A stretch of DNA of 64,000 bases from Trichococcus flocculiformis (GCF_900113645.1 NZ_FOQC01000010.1:1-64000); one strand, 5' to 3'. Counted from the first letter of the stretch, positions 26,576 to 35,309 are shown. The notes: generated by a model not told the origin, from the letters alone. Numbers and translations are program-made.

Positions 26576-26827
26576 TTACTTGGAATAGTCCCCTCGCACA
26601 TCTTTTAACACACCGTTCATTTCTTTCAAGAACGATGCTCTCGGACTTCTTTGTGATCCAAGTCTTGTCAACTCAAGAATGGATCCGACAATCTTTCTTT
26701 CTAACCGTTCCCTGAGTTCTAGCCCGTCGTAAGCGATAGCCATAAGCAGCTGTATTTCGGTTATGCTGAAGTCTCGTGGGTGTTTCGTTTTTAAGTGATT
26801 GAATGATGCTCTGTCCTCCTGGTACAC
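26576..26827 (-). CDS. Hypothetical phage protein
   Basis: 83 residues, GTG start (VYQEDRASFNHLK), mainly helical and basic, ending GVLKDVRGDYSK. It is in the early operon between the DUF-type protein at 26930 and the genes leading to mazG. Family not recognised. Confidence 0.5.
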   Translation of the reverse strand: MYQEDRASFNHLKTKHPRDFSITEIQLLMAIAYDGLELRERLERKIVGSILELTRLGSQRSPRASFLKEMNGVLKDVRGDYSK

Positions 26828-26842
26828 GCGACGTTTGATTGT

Positions 26843-26917
26843 CTAAAGCGCACTTTGTGTACTATCATCAGTTATTTCCATGTTCATCTTCATGATGGAT
26901 TCGCGGCTCTCTCTCAT
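26843..26917 (-). CDS. Possible 24-residue phage peptide
   Basis: A frame MRESRESIMKMN... of 24 codons with AGGGTGG nine bases upstream. It lies in the 100-base gap between two early genes. Too short to assign; it may be a leader or spurious. Confidence 0.3.
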   Translation of the reverse strand: MRESRESIMKMNMEITDDSTQSAL

Positions 26918-26929
26918 AGTTAACCCACC

Positions 26930-27682
26930 CTATGCCAAAATCGTGATATTATCGACAGCTTTATCGCCCTGCTCAACAATCAAGTTATTATGCAGATACT
27001 CGGCAATACTTGCTTTGGCAGCCGCTCTCCAAATGCATCCGTCAGCCTCAAACAAGGCGCATCCAGGGGCATCGTTGATTCTAAATACGAACTTACTTTC
27101 CGGCTGATCGACTTCATGGAACGTTCTATATGGCTTAAGAGTTACAGGGTTTGGCGCTTTTGCAAGCTGCAGTGTAGAAACACCTGTTTTTATGGTCGTT
27201 ACTTGAGACACGCCGTTATCGGCTATCTCAGCCCCTTTATCAATCTTAATTGCCGATGCATAGTTTAACACCACGTCATAATCGCCATCGGGAATGAAAT
27301 TCGACTGCATCATGATGTTGAATGATTCCACATCCATAAAGTGCTTGTATCTTATTTCAGGCGTGATAGCTTTTACCACCGCCAACACCCGACGTCTGCT
27401 TTCATCATCCAGCTCCGTCTTGACTTCAACAGCATCATGATCCGTGACATGTACGATCAGATTGGCATATTCTCCAGTTTCATCCAGCTGTTTACGGATA
27501 TACTCAACCAGGCTCGTTAGTGATGAAAGTTCCAAAGGCTTCGGATAACGACGCGGATCCAATTCTCGCAAGTCGTGTGCTTTTGCATCGAAATATTCCT
27601 TGTCCTCGTAACTTCTCACGATTTTCTCTTCGTTATCTTTTAAATCAACCACATATTTCAAAGCGTCTTTTAAGTTTTCCAT
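26930..27682 (-). CDS. Conserved phage protein of unknown function (early region)
   Basis: 250 residues. The N-terminal half includes LSSLTSLVEYIRKQL; a later block has VESFNIMMQSNFIPDGD and ends with PNPVTLKPYRTFHEVDQPES and ALFEADGCIW. This layout reminds me of the DUF2303-type proteins of phage recombination/replication regions, but the match is not strong. It is encoded two genes after the single-stranded DNA-binding protein, together with the gene at 27700. Function unknown; DNA metabolism is likely from context. Confidence 0.55.
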   Translation of the reverse strand: MENLKDALKYVVDLKDNEEKIVRSYEDKEYFDAKAHDLRELDPRRYPKPLELSSLTSLVEYIRKQLDETGEYANLIVHVTDHDAVEVKTELDDESRRRVLAVVKAITPEIRYKHFMDVESFNIMMQSNFIPDGDYDVVLNYASAIKIDKGAEIADNGVSQVTTIKTGVSTLQLAKAPNPVTLKPYRTFHEVDQPESKFVFRINDAPGCALFEADGCIWRAAAKASIAEYLHNNLIVEQGDKAVDNITILA

Positions 27683-27699
27683 TTTTATTCACCTGTCCC

Positions 27700-28110
27700 T
27701 TATTTGATTTTTCTTGAATTAAAGTCGATAATGCCGCCATCTTCGATTTCTTCTACAGGGATTCCCACATCCGTCTTGAGCGTGCTGTCGTTTGCATCGA
27801 AGAACATTTGACCAGGTGCGGATGATTTTAGTTCCGCTGCATGGATGTAACCTGAATCATCCCTACCGGCCATCATAAGCGCGGAGACACTTTCCGATGG
27901 CTGAAGCTTACTCTTGACCGTTACATTTGTCTCGATGACTTGCCGAGTGGAATCGGAAGAAAACTCAACGTCGATGATCAATTTTCGGCTTGGTTTGAAT
28001 GCCGTATTCACATCCAGGATGTTGGCCACAATCTTTCGGACTTCCTGGTCTATCTTTTCCTGCACTGCTCCACCAGCAAGGTCGCTGATATTAAAGTCTA
28101 TGTTGTTCAT
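27700..28110 (-). CDS. Phage protein resembling 'replication terminator protein' family
   Basis: 136 residues. The start NIDFNISDLAGGAVQEKIDQEVRKIVANILDVNT matches small phage proteins that databases label replication terminator proteins because of a weak similarity. The body is beta-rich (KLIIDVEFSSDSTRQVIETNVTVKSKL). The label is historical and the actual function is not established. It follows ssb directly. Confidence 0.6.
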   Translation of the reverse strand: MNNIDFNISDLAGGAVQEKIDQEVRKIVANILDVNTAFKPSRKLIIDVEFSSDSTRQVIETNVTVKSKLQPSESVSALMMAGRDDSGYIHAAELKSSAPGQMFFDANDSTLKTDVGIPVEEIEDGGIIDFNSRKIK

Positions 28111-28121
28111 GCTTCTTCCTC

Positions 28122-28577
28122 CTAAAATGGATTCTCCGGCTCGTAGTTGTCGAAGTTCGTGTAATTAAATCCTGGATCGCTGGATGCATCCATCCCGTTT
28201 GATTCTTTTGGCTGATCTTGCCTATAAGTATTTTCCCGCGGCCGCTGCTCCGTTGTTTGCTTCGGCTCCAGGAGAGTGAAGCTATCTGCAACAACTTCAG
28301 TAACGTATACGCGCTGCCCTTGTTGATTATCATAATTTCTTGTTTGGATCCTTCCGGTTATGCCGACTAAAGAGCCTTTACGAGTGAAATTCGCGAAATT
28401 CTCTGCAGATTTTCTCCAAATGACACAGCTGATGAAGTCGGCTTCTCTTTCTCCTGCCTGGTTCGTAAACTGTCTGTTTACAGCAAGAGAGAATGTTCCT
28501 ACTGCCGTGCCGGTGGATGTATAGCGTAAATCGACATCTTTTGTAAGACGGCCTACCAAGGTGACGTTATTGATCAA
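28122..28577 (-). CDS. ssb: Phage single-stranded DNA-binding protein
   Basis: 151 residues with an N-terminal OB fold ([23 protein letters not shown] in the first 23 positions, and [19 protein letters not shown]). A Gln/Arg/Asn-rich linker runs from about 105 to 135. The C-terminus ends ENPF, a variant of the acidic DDDIPF tip that normally recruits replication proteins. It coats single-stranded DNA during phage replication. Confidence 0.92.
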   Translation of the reverse strand: MINNVTLVGRLTKDVDLRYTSTGTAVGTFSLAVNRQFTNQAGEREADFISCVIWRKSAENFANFTRKGSLVGITGRIQTRNYDNQQGQRVYVTEVVADSFTLLEPKQTTEQRPRENTYRQDQPKESNGMDASSDPGFNYTNFDNYEPENPF

Positions 28578-28578
28578 A

Positions 28579-28881
28579 TCACTTCACTCCAATCTTTAAT
28601 AGTTTTTCCAAATCAGTTGGAGATCTATTGTTCCAGCTGATTTCATGCATATCGCTATTTCGGATAATTTCAGCCGGCATTGATTCGATGTTGTCAAAAT
28701 CTTTCTCCCGGTATCCCCAGCATCCATCATCCATATATCTTTTTGGCTTCATGGAATAAATAACAAGCCATGTATCATTAACGCAGTCTCGGACTACATA
28801 TCGGAACCCTTTATCGTACTTAACTCTGAGCCATTCAAGGACCTGTTCGCGAGTTTTCTCTTGGAAGAACGTATCACTCAT
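28579..28881 (-). CDS. Hypothetical phage protein
   Basis: 100 residues from the ATG at 28881, which has GGAGG upstream; the frame extends eight codons further without signal. It contains [20 protein letters not shown] and [18 protein letters not shown]. Soluble, mixed alpha/beta. I do not recognise the family. Ends one base before ssb. Confidence 0.55.
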   Translation of the reverse strand: MSDTFFQEKTREQVLEWLRVKYDKGFRYVVRDCVNDTWLVIYSMKPKRYMDDGCWGYREKDFDNIESMPAEIIRNSDMHEISWNNRSPTDLEKLLKIGVK

Positions 28882-29090
28882 CCGATTTCCTCCAACTCGG
28901 CCCAAAAGCTGTTTCCCGACTTCAGCGGAATCTCCTTATGCAACTTCCCTTTGTCCAGCATGAACCTATATTTTTTGCCACCATGCTCAGCTATTATGTA
29001 ATAGCTTTTTTTGAAGAAACCTATTCGTTCGGGCTTTTTAATTTTGTAGCCAAGGCTGTTTATAAACTGCAGAGCCTCATTCAGATTCAT
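28878..29090 (-). CDS. Hypothetical phage protein
   Basis: 70 residues, basic, starting MNLNEALQFINSLGYKIKKP. A helix is followed by three likely beta strands (KSYYIIAEHGGKKYRFML). Overlaps its neighbours by four and 14 bases. Function unknown. Confidence 0.5.
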   Translation of the reverse strand: MNLNEALQFINSLGYKIKKPERIGFFKKSYYIIAEHGGKKYRFMLDKGKLHKEIPLKSGNSFWAELEEIG

Positions 29091-29355
29091 ATGCGGTACC
29101 TCCGATTTCCTTATTCAACTGCTCCACCCGATTGGTTGCCATGTCAAACTCGAATTGTTTCCCACTCAACTCCAACCGCACCTTTGCCAGTTCTTGCCGG
29201 ACGTCGATCAATTCATCGCGGTATTCCATTCCCTGGACTTCGAGCCGTGTTTCATACCATTCGGCCTGTTTTTCTATTTCTTGATCCAAAAACAAATTTT
29301 CTAAGTTGGTCACAATAAGCAAAGCCGCTAATATGGCTAGTATTGCATCTTTCAT
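29077..29355 (-). CDS. Small membrane-anchored coiled-coil phage protein
   Basis: 92 residues. Residues 3-20 (DAILAILAALLIVTN) form a hydrophobic helix, and the remainder is charged and heptad-rich (about 25-85). Encoded among early genes, it may be a membrane-associated accessory factor. No family recognised. Confidence 0.5.
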   Translation of the reverse strand: MKDAILAILAALLIVTNLENLFLDQEIEKQAEWYETRLEVQGMEYRDELIDVRQELAKVRLELSGKQFEFDMATNRVEQLNKEIGGTAYESE

Positions 29356-29750
29356 TCTGCATCCTCCAATAGTTCCGGATTTTCGTAAATGTTCCCAACT
29401 AAATCCATATAATCGTTATCAATTAAAAGTTCCGCTACCGCAGTGCCACCTATAGCGACTACCCAAAAGGCGCCATCATAAAACTCAACTTTCCAATACT
29501 CGCCGTCGTCTTCCAAAATATCACCTTCACAAAATTCTGTGGCAGTGGAGTCATATAGTCCGGTGTACTGCGTTACTGTTTCCGGAACTACCTCTACGCA
29601 AAATTTATATATTTGCTCCATCGGGCAACTAAGTAGGTCAGACGTCGCAAAGCAAATGAACGTCAATTTTCCGAAACCATTTTTTATTGGAACGCCTTGC
29701 ACCCATCGGCCATCTTTTGTTTTACCGCGAAACTTAATCTCTCTGCTCAT
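29352..29750 (-). CDS. YopX family phage protein
   Basis: 132 residues from the ATG at 29750. The start MSREIKFRGKTKDGRWVQG and the later VTQYTGLYD and EFCEGDI are diagnostic of the YopX family, common in Firmicutes phages and named after a Bacillus SPbeta gene. Function is unknown. A longer frame upstream lacks family similarity and was not used. It overlaps the next gene by four bases. Confidence 0.85.
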   Translation of the reverse strand: MSREIKFRGKTKDGRWVQGVPIKNGFGKLTFICFATSDLLSCPMEQIYKFCVEVVPETVTQYTGLYDSTATEFCEGDILEDDGEYWKVEFYDGAFWVVAIGGTAVAELLIDNDYMDLVGNIYENPELLEDAE

Positions 29751-29854
29751 TCTTCCCGTCCCCCTGTTCTCAGCGCATCGGCAAACAGCTGAATAGGATC
29801 TTTCCAGATTCCATTCCAATCACTTTATATTGCTGTACCATCTCATCCACAACC

Positions 29855-30112
29855 TCAATTAATAGTGTCAGCCGTGTCAGCTTCAAGCATCGGCGGAAGA
29901 GTAGGATTAATCACATCTGACATGCTGCTCATGGCTTTTTGCGCATCCAGCGCGAGCCGTCCTACTTTAACTATTTCACTCGCTACACCTTCGACCCTCA
30001 CAGACCGTTCAAATTCAAGCCTTAACTCAGCTTCTGACATGTCAGGCTCATTCAGCCTTTCCAGTTGTTCAAACAAATAGCCGTTCAAATCCCCCAGATT
30101 CTGTCTTTTCAT
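29855..30112 (-). CDS. Conserved small phage protein
   Basis: 85 residues beginning MKRQNLGDLNGYLFEQLERL, a start I associate with a widespread small protein of Gram-positive phage early regions. It is helical and acidic. Function unknown. It starts nine bases after the recombinase stop and is in the same operon. Confidence 0.6.
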   Translation of the reverse strand: MKRQNLGDLNGYLFEQLERLNEPDMSEAELRLEFERSVRVEGVASEIVKVGRLALDAQKAMSSMSDVINPTLPPMLEADTADTIN

Positions 30113-30121
30113 GTTTTCCTC

Positions 30122-31072
30122 CTATCCTATCGCCGTAAGTGCGCCGATCATCACTTGATTGTCCTTCGATGCCAGCTCATCGATGATATGCGTATAGGTT
30201 TCTTGGGTAGTGGAAACACTCGAATGCCCCAACCTGTCCGCTATTGAGTGGATTGTCACTCCTGCATTCAAAAGGATGGATGCATGCGTGTGACGCAGGG
30301 CGTGGACGGTTATCACCGTTACTCCGGCTTCTTCGCATTTCCTTTTCAAAAAATAATTCACCGTTGAATTAAAAACCCGCTTGTATTGGCCGTTTTCGAA
30401 TTTTTCCACAAATATCGGTTCATCCGGCGGAAGGTCCTTGATTACCGGCGCAAACTGCCCGACTATCTGCCAGTCGATGGCGATTTTCCGAATCGATGAC
30501 TTGTTCTTCGTGAGATCGAAACAACCGTTCGATGTTTTATAAGACCAGGTCTTGTTTACGTTCAGTGTGTTCGATCGGAAATCAAAATCATTCGGCGTCA
30601 GAGCGAGTAACTCGGAGAATCTCAAACCCGTTTTTAAAGCGATGACCACGAACCAGTCCATGTTTATTTCCTGGCTGAAATTCAAACTGTTCACCAGTCG
30701 CTTCGCCTCATCCACATTGAGCCATTTCTTTTTCTTCGGAGCAGGCGTCTTCCCTTTTATCACGGCTTTATAAGTCGGATCCCTTTCTATTTGTCCTTCG
30801 TGGAACAAATCCATGATGCATCCCTTAACCTGATGATGAAAGTCCATCGTCGTCTGCTTCTCGTGGGTTAATGCATATTCATTGATGATGCGCTGATAGG
30901 TCCTCCGATCCAGTTGGCTGATTTTTAACGTTGGAGCAAGCTGCCTCAGCGTCCGGTTTGTCATTCGATATTTCTTCAGCGTCACATCCCTAACAGCCCC
31001 GACCTTATATGTATCGATCCACTCTTCGAAATAATCGGCGAACAGCTGTTCATTTTTCTTTTTTCTTGCCAA
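30122..31072 (-). CDS. Tyrosine recombinase within the early/replication region
   Basis: 316 residues. An N-terminal SAM-like core-binding domain (about 10-110) precedes a catalytic domain with R151 (GLRFSELL), H257 and R260 (HALRHTH), H283 (LGHSS) and Y293. All key residues are present, so it should be active. It is distinct from the integrase at 38296 and lacks that enzyme's long N-terminal arm-binding domain. Such genes occur inside early operons of some Lactobacillales phages; whether they act on the phage att site, on multimers or on something else is unclear. Ribosome binding site precedes MARKKKNEQL. Confidence 0.85.
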   Translation of the reverse strand: MARKKKNEQLFADYFEEWIDTYKVGAVRDVTLKKYRMTNRTLRQLAPTLKISQLDRRTYQRIINEYALTHEKQTTMDFHHQVKGCIMDLFHEGQIERDPTYKAVIKGKTPAPKKKKWLNVDEAKRLVNSLNFSQEINMDWFVVIALKTGLRFSELLALTPNDFDFRSNTLNVNKTWSYKTSNGCFDLTKNKSSIRKIAIDWQIVGQFAPVIKDLPPDEPIFVEKFENGQYKRVFNSTVNYFLKRKCEEAGVTVITVHALRHTHASILLNAGVTIHSIADRLGHSSVSTTQETYTHIIDELASKDNQVMIGALTAIG

Positions 31073-31086
31073 TTCTTAATCCCCTT

Positions 31087-31773
31087 TCAGAACAGGCTTA
31101 ACTGCTCTTCCTCTTCCGGACCCTGGTAAAGATAGCGCGTTTCTGATCCGACGCTTTCAATGTGCTGGATAGGTTCTTCCAGCCATTCGTTCACGTTGAA
31201 ATAGTTTTTGCATGCATCAGAGTGCGGCATGATATTGATACTGCTAAATGTCGTATAGCCATCCTCATCATTTTGGAGGAAATAGACCTGTTTGAACTTC
31301 CTTGTCAGCGTGTCACCGTGAAGCACAGCTGCGTTCATTCCTCTTATGGCCAGATTGAACAACAGGAACGGAAGCGCCCTGTCAGATAGTTCCTCGCATT
31401 GGTAGAAGCATAGAGATGGCCGATACTCGAAAAATCCGATTGCCATCTTATCATCCACCCACTTTTTAATTGTGATGCCTCCGCTTCCGGCCGCTACATC
31501 CAGGTTCATTCCCGGGCCATTGCCGGCCAATTGCGATAGGACACTCGCGACCGCCATCGGTGTAAAATCTTGATTCAATTTAGCTTTGTTTGAATGCTCT
31601 TCCTCGAAATAGATGTGAAACCAATCGTTATCTAGATTCACCTCGTGTTCCAGGAATTTCTTGAATAGTTCTTCGCGTTTTCTTTTATCGAAAAGCACCT
31701 TCATCAGCACATCAGGCGCCTGGTACGACTCCTTTATGCCGAATAGTTCGTCAATTTTAGCGTTTGTCAGCAT
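31087..31773 (-). CDS. N6-adenine methyltransferase-like protein, possibly lacking the catalytic motif
   Basis: 228 residues. QDFTPMAVASVLSQL and LDVAAGSGGITIKKW correspond to the N-terminal region and the SAM-binding motif I of HsdM-like N6 methyltransferases. The usual motif IV (NPPF/DPPY) is not found; the corresponding stretch reads FSSINIMPHSDA. The protein may therefore bind SAM without methylating DNA, or use a diverged motif. The C-terminus EEEEQLSLF ends in a pattern like a beta-clamp-binding peptide (QLSLF), which suggests contact with the sliding clamp. Confidence 0.65.
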   Translation of the reverse strand: MLTNAKIDELFGIKESYQAPDVLMKVLFDKRKREELFKKFLEHEVNLDNDWFHIYFEEEHSNKAKLNQDFTPMAVASVLSQLAGNGPGMNLDVAAGSGGITIKKWVDDKMAIGFFEYRPSLCFYQCEELSDRALPFLLFNLAIRGMNAAVLHGDTLTRKFKQVYFLQNDEDGYTTFSSINIMPHSDACKNYFNVNEWLEEPIQHIESVGSETRYLYQGPEEEEQLSLF

Positions 31774-32320
31774 CTTTTTTCAGGTCACTCCTTTTTATTG
31801 CGATTTTTGTCAGCAATAAGGCGGTTTCTTTTGTTTCTTTGTCGTAATAATCAAATTTCCGTTTATTCAGTACAGCCAGCTCTCTCCGCGTGATGCATAC
31901 CAGGTTTTCTATCGCGAAATCCGTCTTATCATCGTTGGCGAACAGGATGCAGCAGTCATCCGGCAGCGGGCCGTTTACTTCTTCCCAGATGATCCGATGC
32001 TTTTGCTTCCAGGTTAGCGGGCCGGTCTTCACTTCGGCTATACCACGAACGCTTATTCTCTCTGTTCCGATTGGCAGGAAGTTCCTCTGTTGCTTTTTAA
32101 TCTTGAAATCAACACCGGCCTTAAGCCCTTTCTTCCATCCCGGAAGCTCAGTCTTGCTCTTTACGCCATGATTCGTGCGCCAGTTTTGAAATTGTTTCAC
32201 GCTAACTTCTTTTCCGAACTCCTCTTTGAGTAGCTGAATCATTTCAGCATTGCGTCGGCCGTCGATATTTTCGACTATGAAAGCGGCTTCCTCTTCGGAA
32301 AATATACTCTTTCTTGGCAC
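31757..32320 (-). CDS. HNH endonuclease with helix-turn-helix-like N-terminus
   Basis: 187 residues from a GTG at 32320, chosen because AAGGAG is seven bases upstream; a TTG at 32344 is less likely. The N-terminal part (FSEEEAAFIVENIDGRRNAEMIQLLKEEF) looks like a DNA-binding helical domain seen in phage HNH proteins. The C-terminal part WKQKHRIIWEEVNGPLPDD and FAIENLVCITRRELAVLN is an HNH_3-type nuclease. It may be a homing-type or replication-associated nuclease. Overlaps the methyltransferase-like gene by 17 bases. Confidence 0.75.
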   Translation of the reverse strand: MPRKSIFSEEEAAFIVENIDGRRNAEMIQLLKEEFGKEVSVKQFQNWRTNHGVKSKTELPGWKKGLKAGVDFKIKKQQRNFLPIGTERISVRGIAEVKTGPLTWKQKHRIIWEEVNGPLPDDCCILFANDDKTDFAIENLVCITRRELAVLNKRKFDYYDKETKETALLLTKIAIKRSDLKKDADKR

Positions 32321-32324
32321 ATCA

Positions 32325-32456
32325 TCACTCCTTATGGGTCTCAAAGCTTACGACTTGGATACCTTCCTGCTTTGCGTATTTCAGAGCATCGGAAGTATTT
32401 TCAAATACACCCACCACTTTATTCCGAATGCAGTCAGTCATAATTACTTTAGCCAT
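32325..32456 (-). CDS. Small conserved-looking phage protein
   Basis: 43 residues (MAKVIMTDCIRNKVVGVFEN...). Its TGA follows AAGGAG, which is also the ribosome binding site of the HNH gene, so the two are tightly coupled. Three strands and a helix can be predicted. Upstream GGGG serves as a weak ribosome binding site. Function unknown. Confidence 0.55.
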   Translation of the reverse strand: MAKVIMTDCIRNKVVGVFENTSDALKYAKQEGIQVVSFETHKE

Positions 32457-32462
32457 CCCGTA

Positions 32463-33257
32463 TTACCCCCTGTAATTCAATTTTTCATACTGCTCTTGAT
32501 TCATGATGACACCAACAACATGATGCTTTCGCATGAAGGTTTGCTGACCTATCTTGTGTGATTCTTCATGGCAGCCGATGCATAAGCACATCAAGTGATG
32601 CTTTGTGTGATCAATCTTCTTTCTGTTGCGGCCGGCCCCAATTGCATCCACGTGATGGACCTGCCCTTTTTTACCGCATAGTGCACATTTCCTTGTCCAG
32701 AGGCACTTGATCAGATAGTGCTTGATGTCATCAACGTAATTGAGCGGAGATTCTGCCAAACCAATATCATTGTCGAGGCAAAAATCGACGATATAAGAGA
32801 TAAACTTGCTTGCGACTTCTACGGAGCAGTTCACCTGCAGTTCCGATGTGCTGAAGTACGGGACCTGATGCAGTTCCATGAATTCCCGTTTCCGGTCCTC
32901 TCGCACCTGGTCTATGCTTTCGTCTCCGGTGTACTCCTTGATGTCCCTGCATAAAGCGTTTATGTATTTGCGCTGCTTCGCGGTAATCACTCGGCTATCA
33001 AAGAGTCGGAACTCGCCGAACAAGTCGCCGTTTGCATCCACCAGTCTGTCAAAAAGATATTCGGGGATGGATGCATCCATACGAATGATCATTTCTGTTT
33101 GGCCAAAAGCGTTTGTCCTTCTGGCCAGAACTTCAGCAAGCCGGTTTATGCTGCCGTCATCATTGATTTGAGCCAGTCTGGATGCATCCTCGGCCATTTC
33201 TCTTTCTGCTTTGGCCAGAAGTTTGTCCAGGGCTTTTTTTCTATGCCGTTTCTTCAT
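32463..33257 (-). CDS. Putative HNHc nuclease / recombination protein
   Basis: 264 residues. The C-terminal part has a CxxC pair (KCALCGKKG), QVHHVDAIGAGRNRKKIDH and HHLMCLCIGCHEESHKIG, the pattern of the phage HNHc_6 putative nuclease family. The N-terminal 150 residues are a family-specific domain often associated with single-strand annealing or NinB-like recombination functions. In other phages it lies between ssb and the replisome organiser, as here. It overlaps the replisome organiser gene by four bases. Confidence 0.75.
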   Translation of the reverse strand: MKKRHRKKALDKLLAKAEREMAEDASRLAQINDDGSINRLAEVLARRTNAFGQTEMIIRMDASIPEYLFDRLVDANGDLFGEFRLFDSRVITAKQRKYINALCRDIKEYTGDESIDQVREDRKREFMELHQVPYFSTSELQVNCSVEVASKFISYIVDFCLDNDIGLAESPLNYVDDIKHYLIKCLWTRKCALCGKKGQVHHVDAIGAGRNRKKIDHTKHHLMCLCIGCHEESHKIGQQTFMRKHHVVGVIMNQEQYEKLNYRG

Positions 33258-34213
33258 CCGGCTTCGCTATTCTTTCCGGAAGATTTCAGCCGTGCGATGC
33301 GTTCCTGCACTGCTCGCTGCTGATCAGGGTCCGGAGCGGTCTCCGTAACGTCACGCGGGGTCTCTGCCCATTCCGGCATCTTCTCCGTTTTCCGTTTCTT
33401 GTAATTGGCATTGGCAGCCACACGCATCTGATCATACTTTTCACGCAACTTCTTCGTGCAGAGGACATTGATCTTCCAAAAGTCGTCAGCCTGGCTCCAT
33501 TCGATCATGCCTTTCACCTGCTCTATCGTACGGCCGTCCAGTTCCACCATCTTCCTGAGTTCATCGGCCCAGGACTGCATGTTTGGCTTTTTGGCTTCTG
33601 GGTTATTCAAGAGCATTTTTGAAAAGAGATATTCCGAGAGTTGAAGATAAGGAGAAGTGTCGTCATAAATCCGCTTGCCGGATTTTGTCGACGTTATATC
33701 TTTTATATTCTTTTCTTTATCTTTCTCTATATCTACTTCTATATCTATTGCGTGATGCGACGTTACGGGTAACGTGTCCGTAACGTTACTCTCACGTTTT
33801 TCTAAATCTTCGATATTAAGTTGTTCGATTTTTTTCCTGTCACGATAGCGTTTCTGCCTCTCTGCGTTCTGCAGCTTCACACGGGACATCGCCTCGACGT
33901 TCTGATGTTTCTCCCAGTTCGTTATTAGGATGACGCCCTCGCTGGTATCAATCATTTTAAATCGTTTGAATGTTTCGAGCGCGAGTCGGATAGTGTTTAG
34001 CGGCTTGTTAAAAATCGTGGATAGCATCTCGTCTGTATATGGCAGGTCTTCATCGATGTAGATTCTGCCGTCATCATTCGTTTTACCCGCAAGCGTCAAC
34101 AGCCGGACCCATATGATGATGATGGCATCGGCTTCCGGCATCGCCTCTATGAGCCTGATTTTTTCATCGTCAAACATGTTTATGGTCAGTTTGACCCATG
34201 TAATTTCGGCCAT
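33254..34213 (-). CDS. Phage replisome organiser
   Basis: 319 residues from the ATG at 34213 (AAGGTGG upstream). The N-terminal ~120 residues match the phage replisome organiser N-terminal domain (MAEITWVKLTINMFDDEKI, then WVRLLTLAGKTNDDG), a winged-helix origin-binding module. A charged linker follows, and the C-terminal region (about 190-275) resembles a DnaD-like helical domain. It would bind the phage origin and recruit the host helicase loader. No separate helicase-loader gene was recognised, so it may act with the host DnaI/DnaC. An origin may lie inside this gene, but I saw no clear iterons. Confidence 0.8.
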   Translation of the reverse strand: MAEITWVKLTINMFDDEKIRLIEAMPEADAIIIIWVRLLTLAGKTNDDGRIYIDEDLPYTDEMLSTIFNKPLNTIRLALETFKRFKMIDTSEGVILITNWEKHQNVEAMSRVKLQNAERQKRYRDRKKIEQLNIEDLEKRESNVTDTLPVTSHHAIDIEVDIEKDKEKNIKDITSTKSGKRIYDDTSPYLQLSEYLFSKMLLNNPEAKKPNMQSWADELRKMVELDGRTIEQVKGMIEWSQADDFWKINVLCTKKLREKYDQMRVAANANYKKRKTEKMPEWAETPRDVTETAPDPDQQRAVQERIARLKSSGKNSEAG

Positions 34214-34283
34214 TTCATCCACCTTTCTTTCTGTGATATACTTTCCTTGTAAGGTTTTTTCTTTACGGGCTGATGTTGGCGCA

Positions 34284-34541
34284 TCAGCTTTTTTTGCGTC
34301 TTGCTTTAAATCTGCGATGATACTCCGCTTGTGCATCAGCAAGTTTGATCTTTGTTCTTGTGTCCAACAATGGGTAGTGTTTCATTTCCAGGAACGAGCC
34401 ATCGACAAGGTTAACCTGCAGGACCGGAACTGATCGGCCGTCGATTATTTCCCATATACGTGCCAGGTTTGGATCAGACTTGCTTTGTTTATGCGTAAGA
34501 CCGCGCCGGGCCATAACCTGCGCCAAGATAAACAACGTCAT
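34284..34541 (-). CDS. Hypothetical phage protein
   Basis: 85 residues, basic, with a hydrophobic start (MTLFILAQVMARRGL) and a central beta region (GRSVPVLQVNLVDGSFLEMKHYPLL). Family unknown. It overlaps the next upstream gene by four bases. Confidence 0.45.
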   Translation of the reverse strand: MTLFILAQVMARRGLTHKQSKSDPNLARIWEIIDGRSVPVLQVNLVDGSFLEMKHYPLLDTRTKIKLADAQAEYHRRFKARRKKS

Positions 34542-34807
34542 CCATTTGCACCACCTAGCCAGACATCACCGGATTCCACTACCATTTCCAATAACGCTGC
34601 ATCCAGATATGTGTCAAGAGCCTCGTTTTTCGCCTTCTCCAACTGAGGCAAGCGGCCACTTTCTGCAAGTACCCGGCGATCACCTTGGAACACGAATAGA
34701 CGGTAGGTGCGTTTATCCAAGAATAAAATGCTGATGCAGGAGGTAAAGTGTTTCTTTTGGAAATCCTTGGCCTTCTTTTTAGCGTATGCTGCTGTATAAG
34801 TTTTCAC
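34538..34807 (-). CDS. Hypothetical phage protein
   Basis: 89 residues from a GTG at 34807, preceded by AGGAGG and AAGG in a purine-rich leader. Basic N-terminus (KTYTAAYAKKKAKDFQKKHF), then beta strands. The longer frame to 34843 would place the ribosome binding site inside the coding region. Function unknown. Confidence 0.5.
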   Translation of the reverse strand: MKTYTAAYAKKKAKDFQKKHFTSCISILFLDKRTYRLFVFQGDRRVLAESGRLPQLEKAKNEALDTYLDAALLEMVVESGDVWLGGANG

Positions 34808-35037
34808 TTTCCTTCCACCTCCTGTTGGGTATTTTTCCCCCAAAATTCTTCAATTCCTCCGATTATCAGTGCTTTTGATTCAAAATCTGAATACCCAGCC
34901 TTCATGAACTCTCTCCTGACTGCGTTGACAATCACCGTTGTAAGAAATACGAGTTCGATCGGGTCGCCCTCCATCATAGTTAACTGCTCGTCCTCGTTCC
35001 TGTATGCTGCGCATGTGATGTAAATTTTCTCAGTCAT
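34804..35037 (-). CDS. Hypothetical phage protein
   Basis: 77 residues from the ATG at 35037 (AAGGCGGTG upstream). MTEKIYITCAAYRNEDEQL is followed by a hydrophobic helix region (ELVFLTTVIVNAVRREFM). Overlaps both neighbours by a few bases. No family recognised. Confidence 0.5.
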   Translation of the reverse strand: MTEKIYITCAAYRNEDEQLTMMEGDPIELVFLTTVIVNAVRREFMKAGYSDFESKALIIGGIEEFWGKNTQQEVEGK

Positions 35038-35296
35038 TTTTTTCACCGCCTTCCAGCATTACAGTTGCTTGCACTATTAAATCGATTTGATCGTAATGCT
35101 TTGAGAAACCCACATAAGGATAAACAAAACTTGATCTGTCCTGGATATATTCCCGATCTGCTTTTAAACCTTCGAATGATTCCAGATATTTATCTACATT
35201 TTCAAGCGAGTCACTCGTGAGCAAAAGATTAATTTTTGCTCCCATCCTCATTGCATCCAGGACAGCCTTTTCTATTTCAGTTACCGTCTCTCTCAT
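35030..35296 (-). CDS. Hypothetical phage protein
   Basis: 88 residues, acidic, mixed alpha/beta (VLDAMRMGAKINLLLTSDS, then SFVYPYVGFSKHYDQIDLIVQATV). Early operon gene of unknown function. Confidence 0.5.
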   Translation of the reverse strand: MRETVTEIEKAVLDAMRMGAKINLLLTSDSLENVDKYLESFEGLKADREYIQDRSSFVYPYVGFSKHYDQIDLIVQATVMLEGGEKND

Positions 35297-35309
35297 GGCT
35301 TGCTCCCCC

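Noticed and set aside
29751-29819. N-terminal extension of the YopX gene and small frames at 29760-29850
   Set aside because: The family pattern begins at MSREIKFRG; the extension has no similarity and no ribosome binding site, and the small frames have none either.
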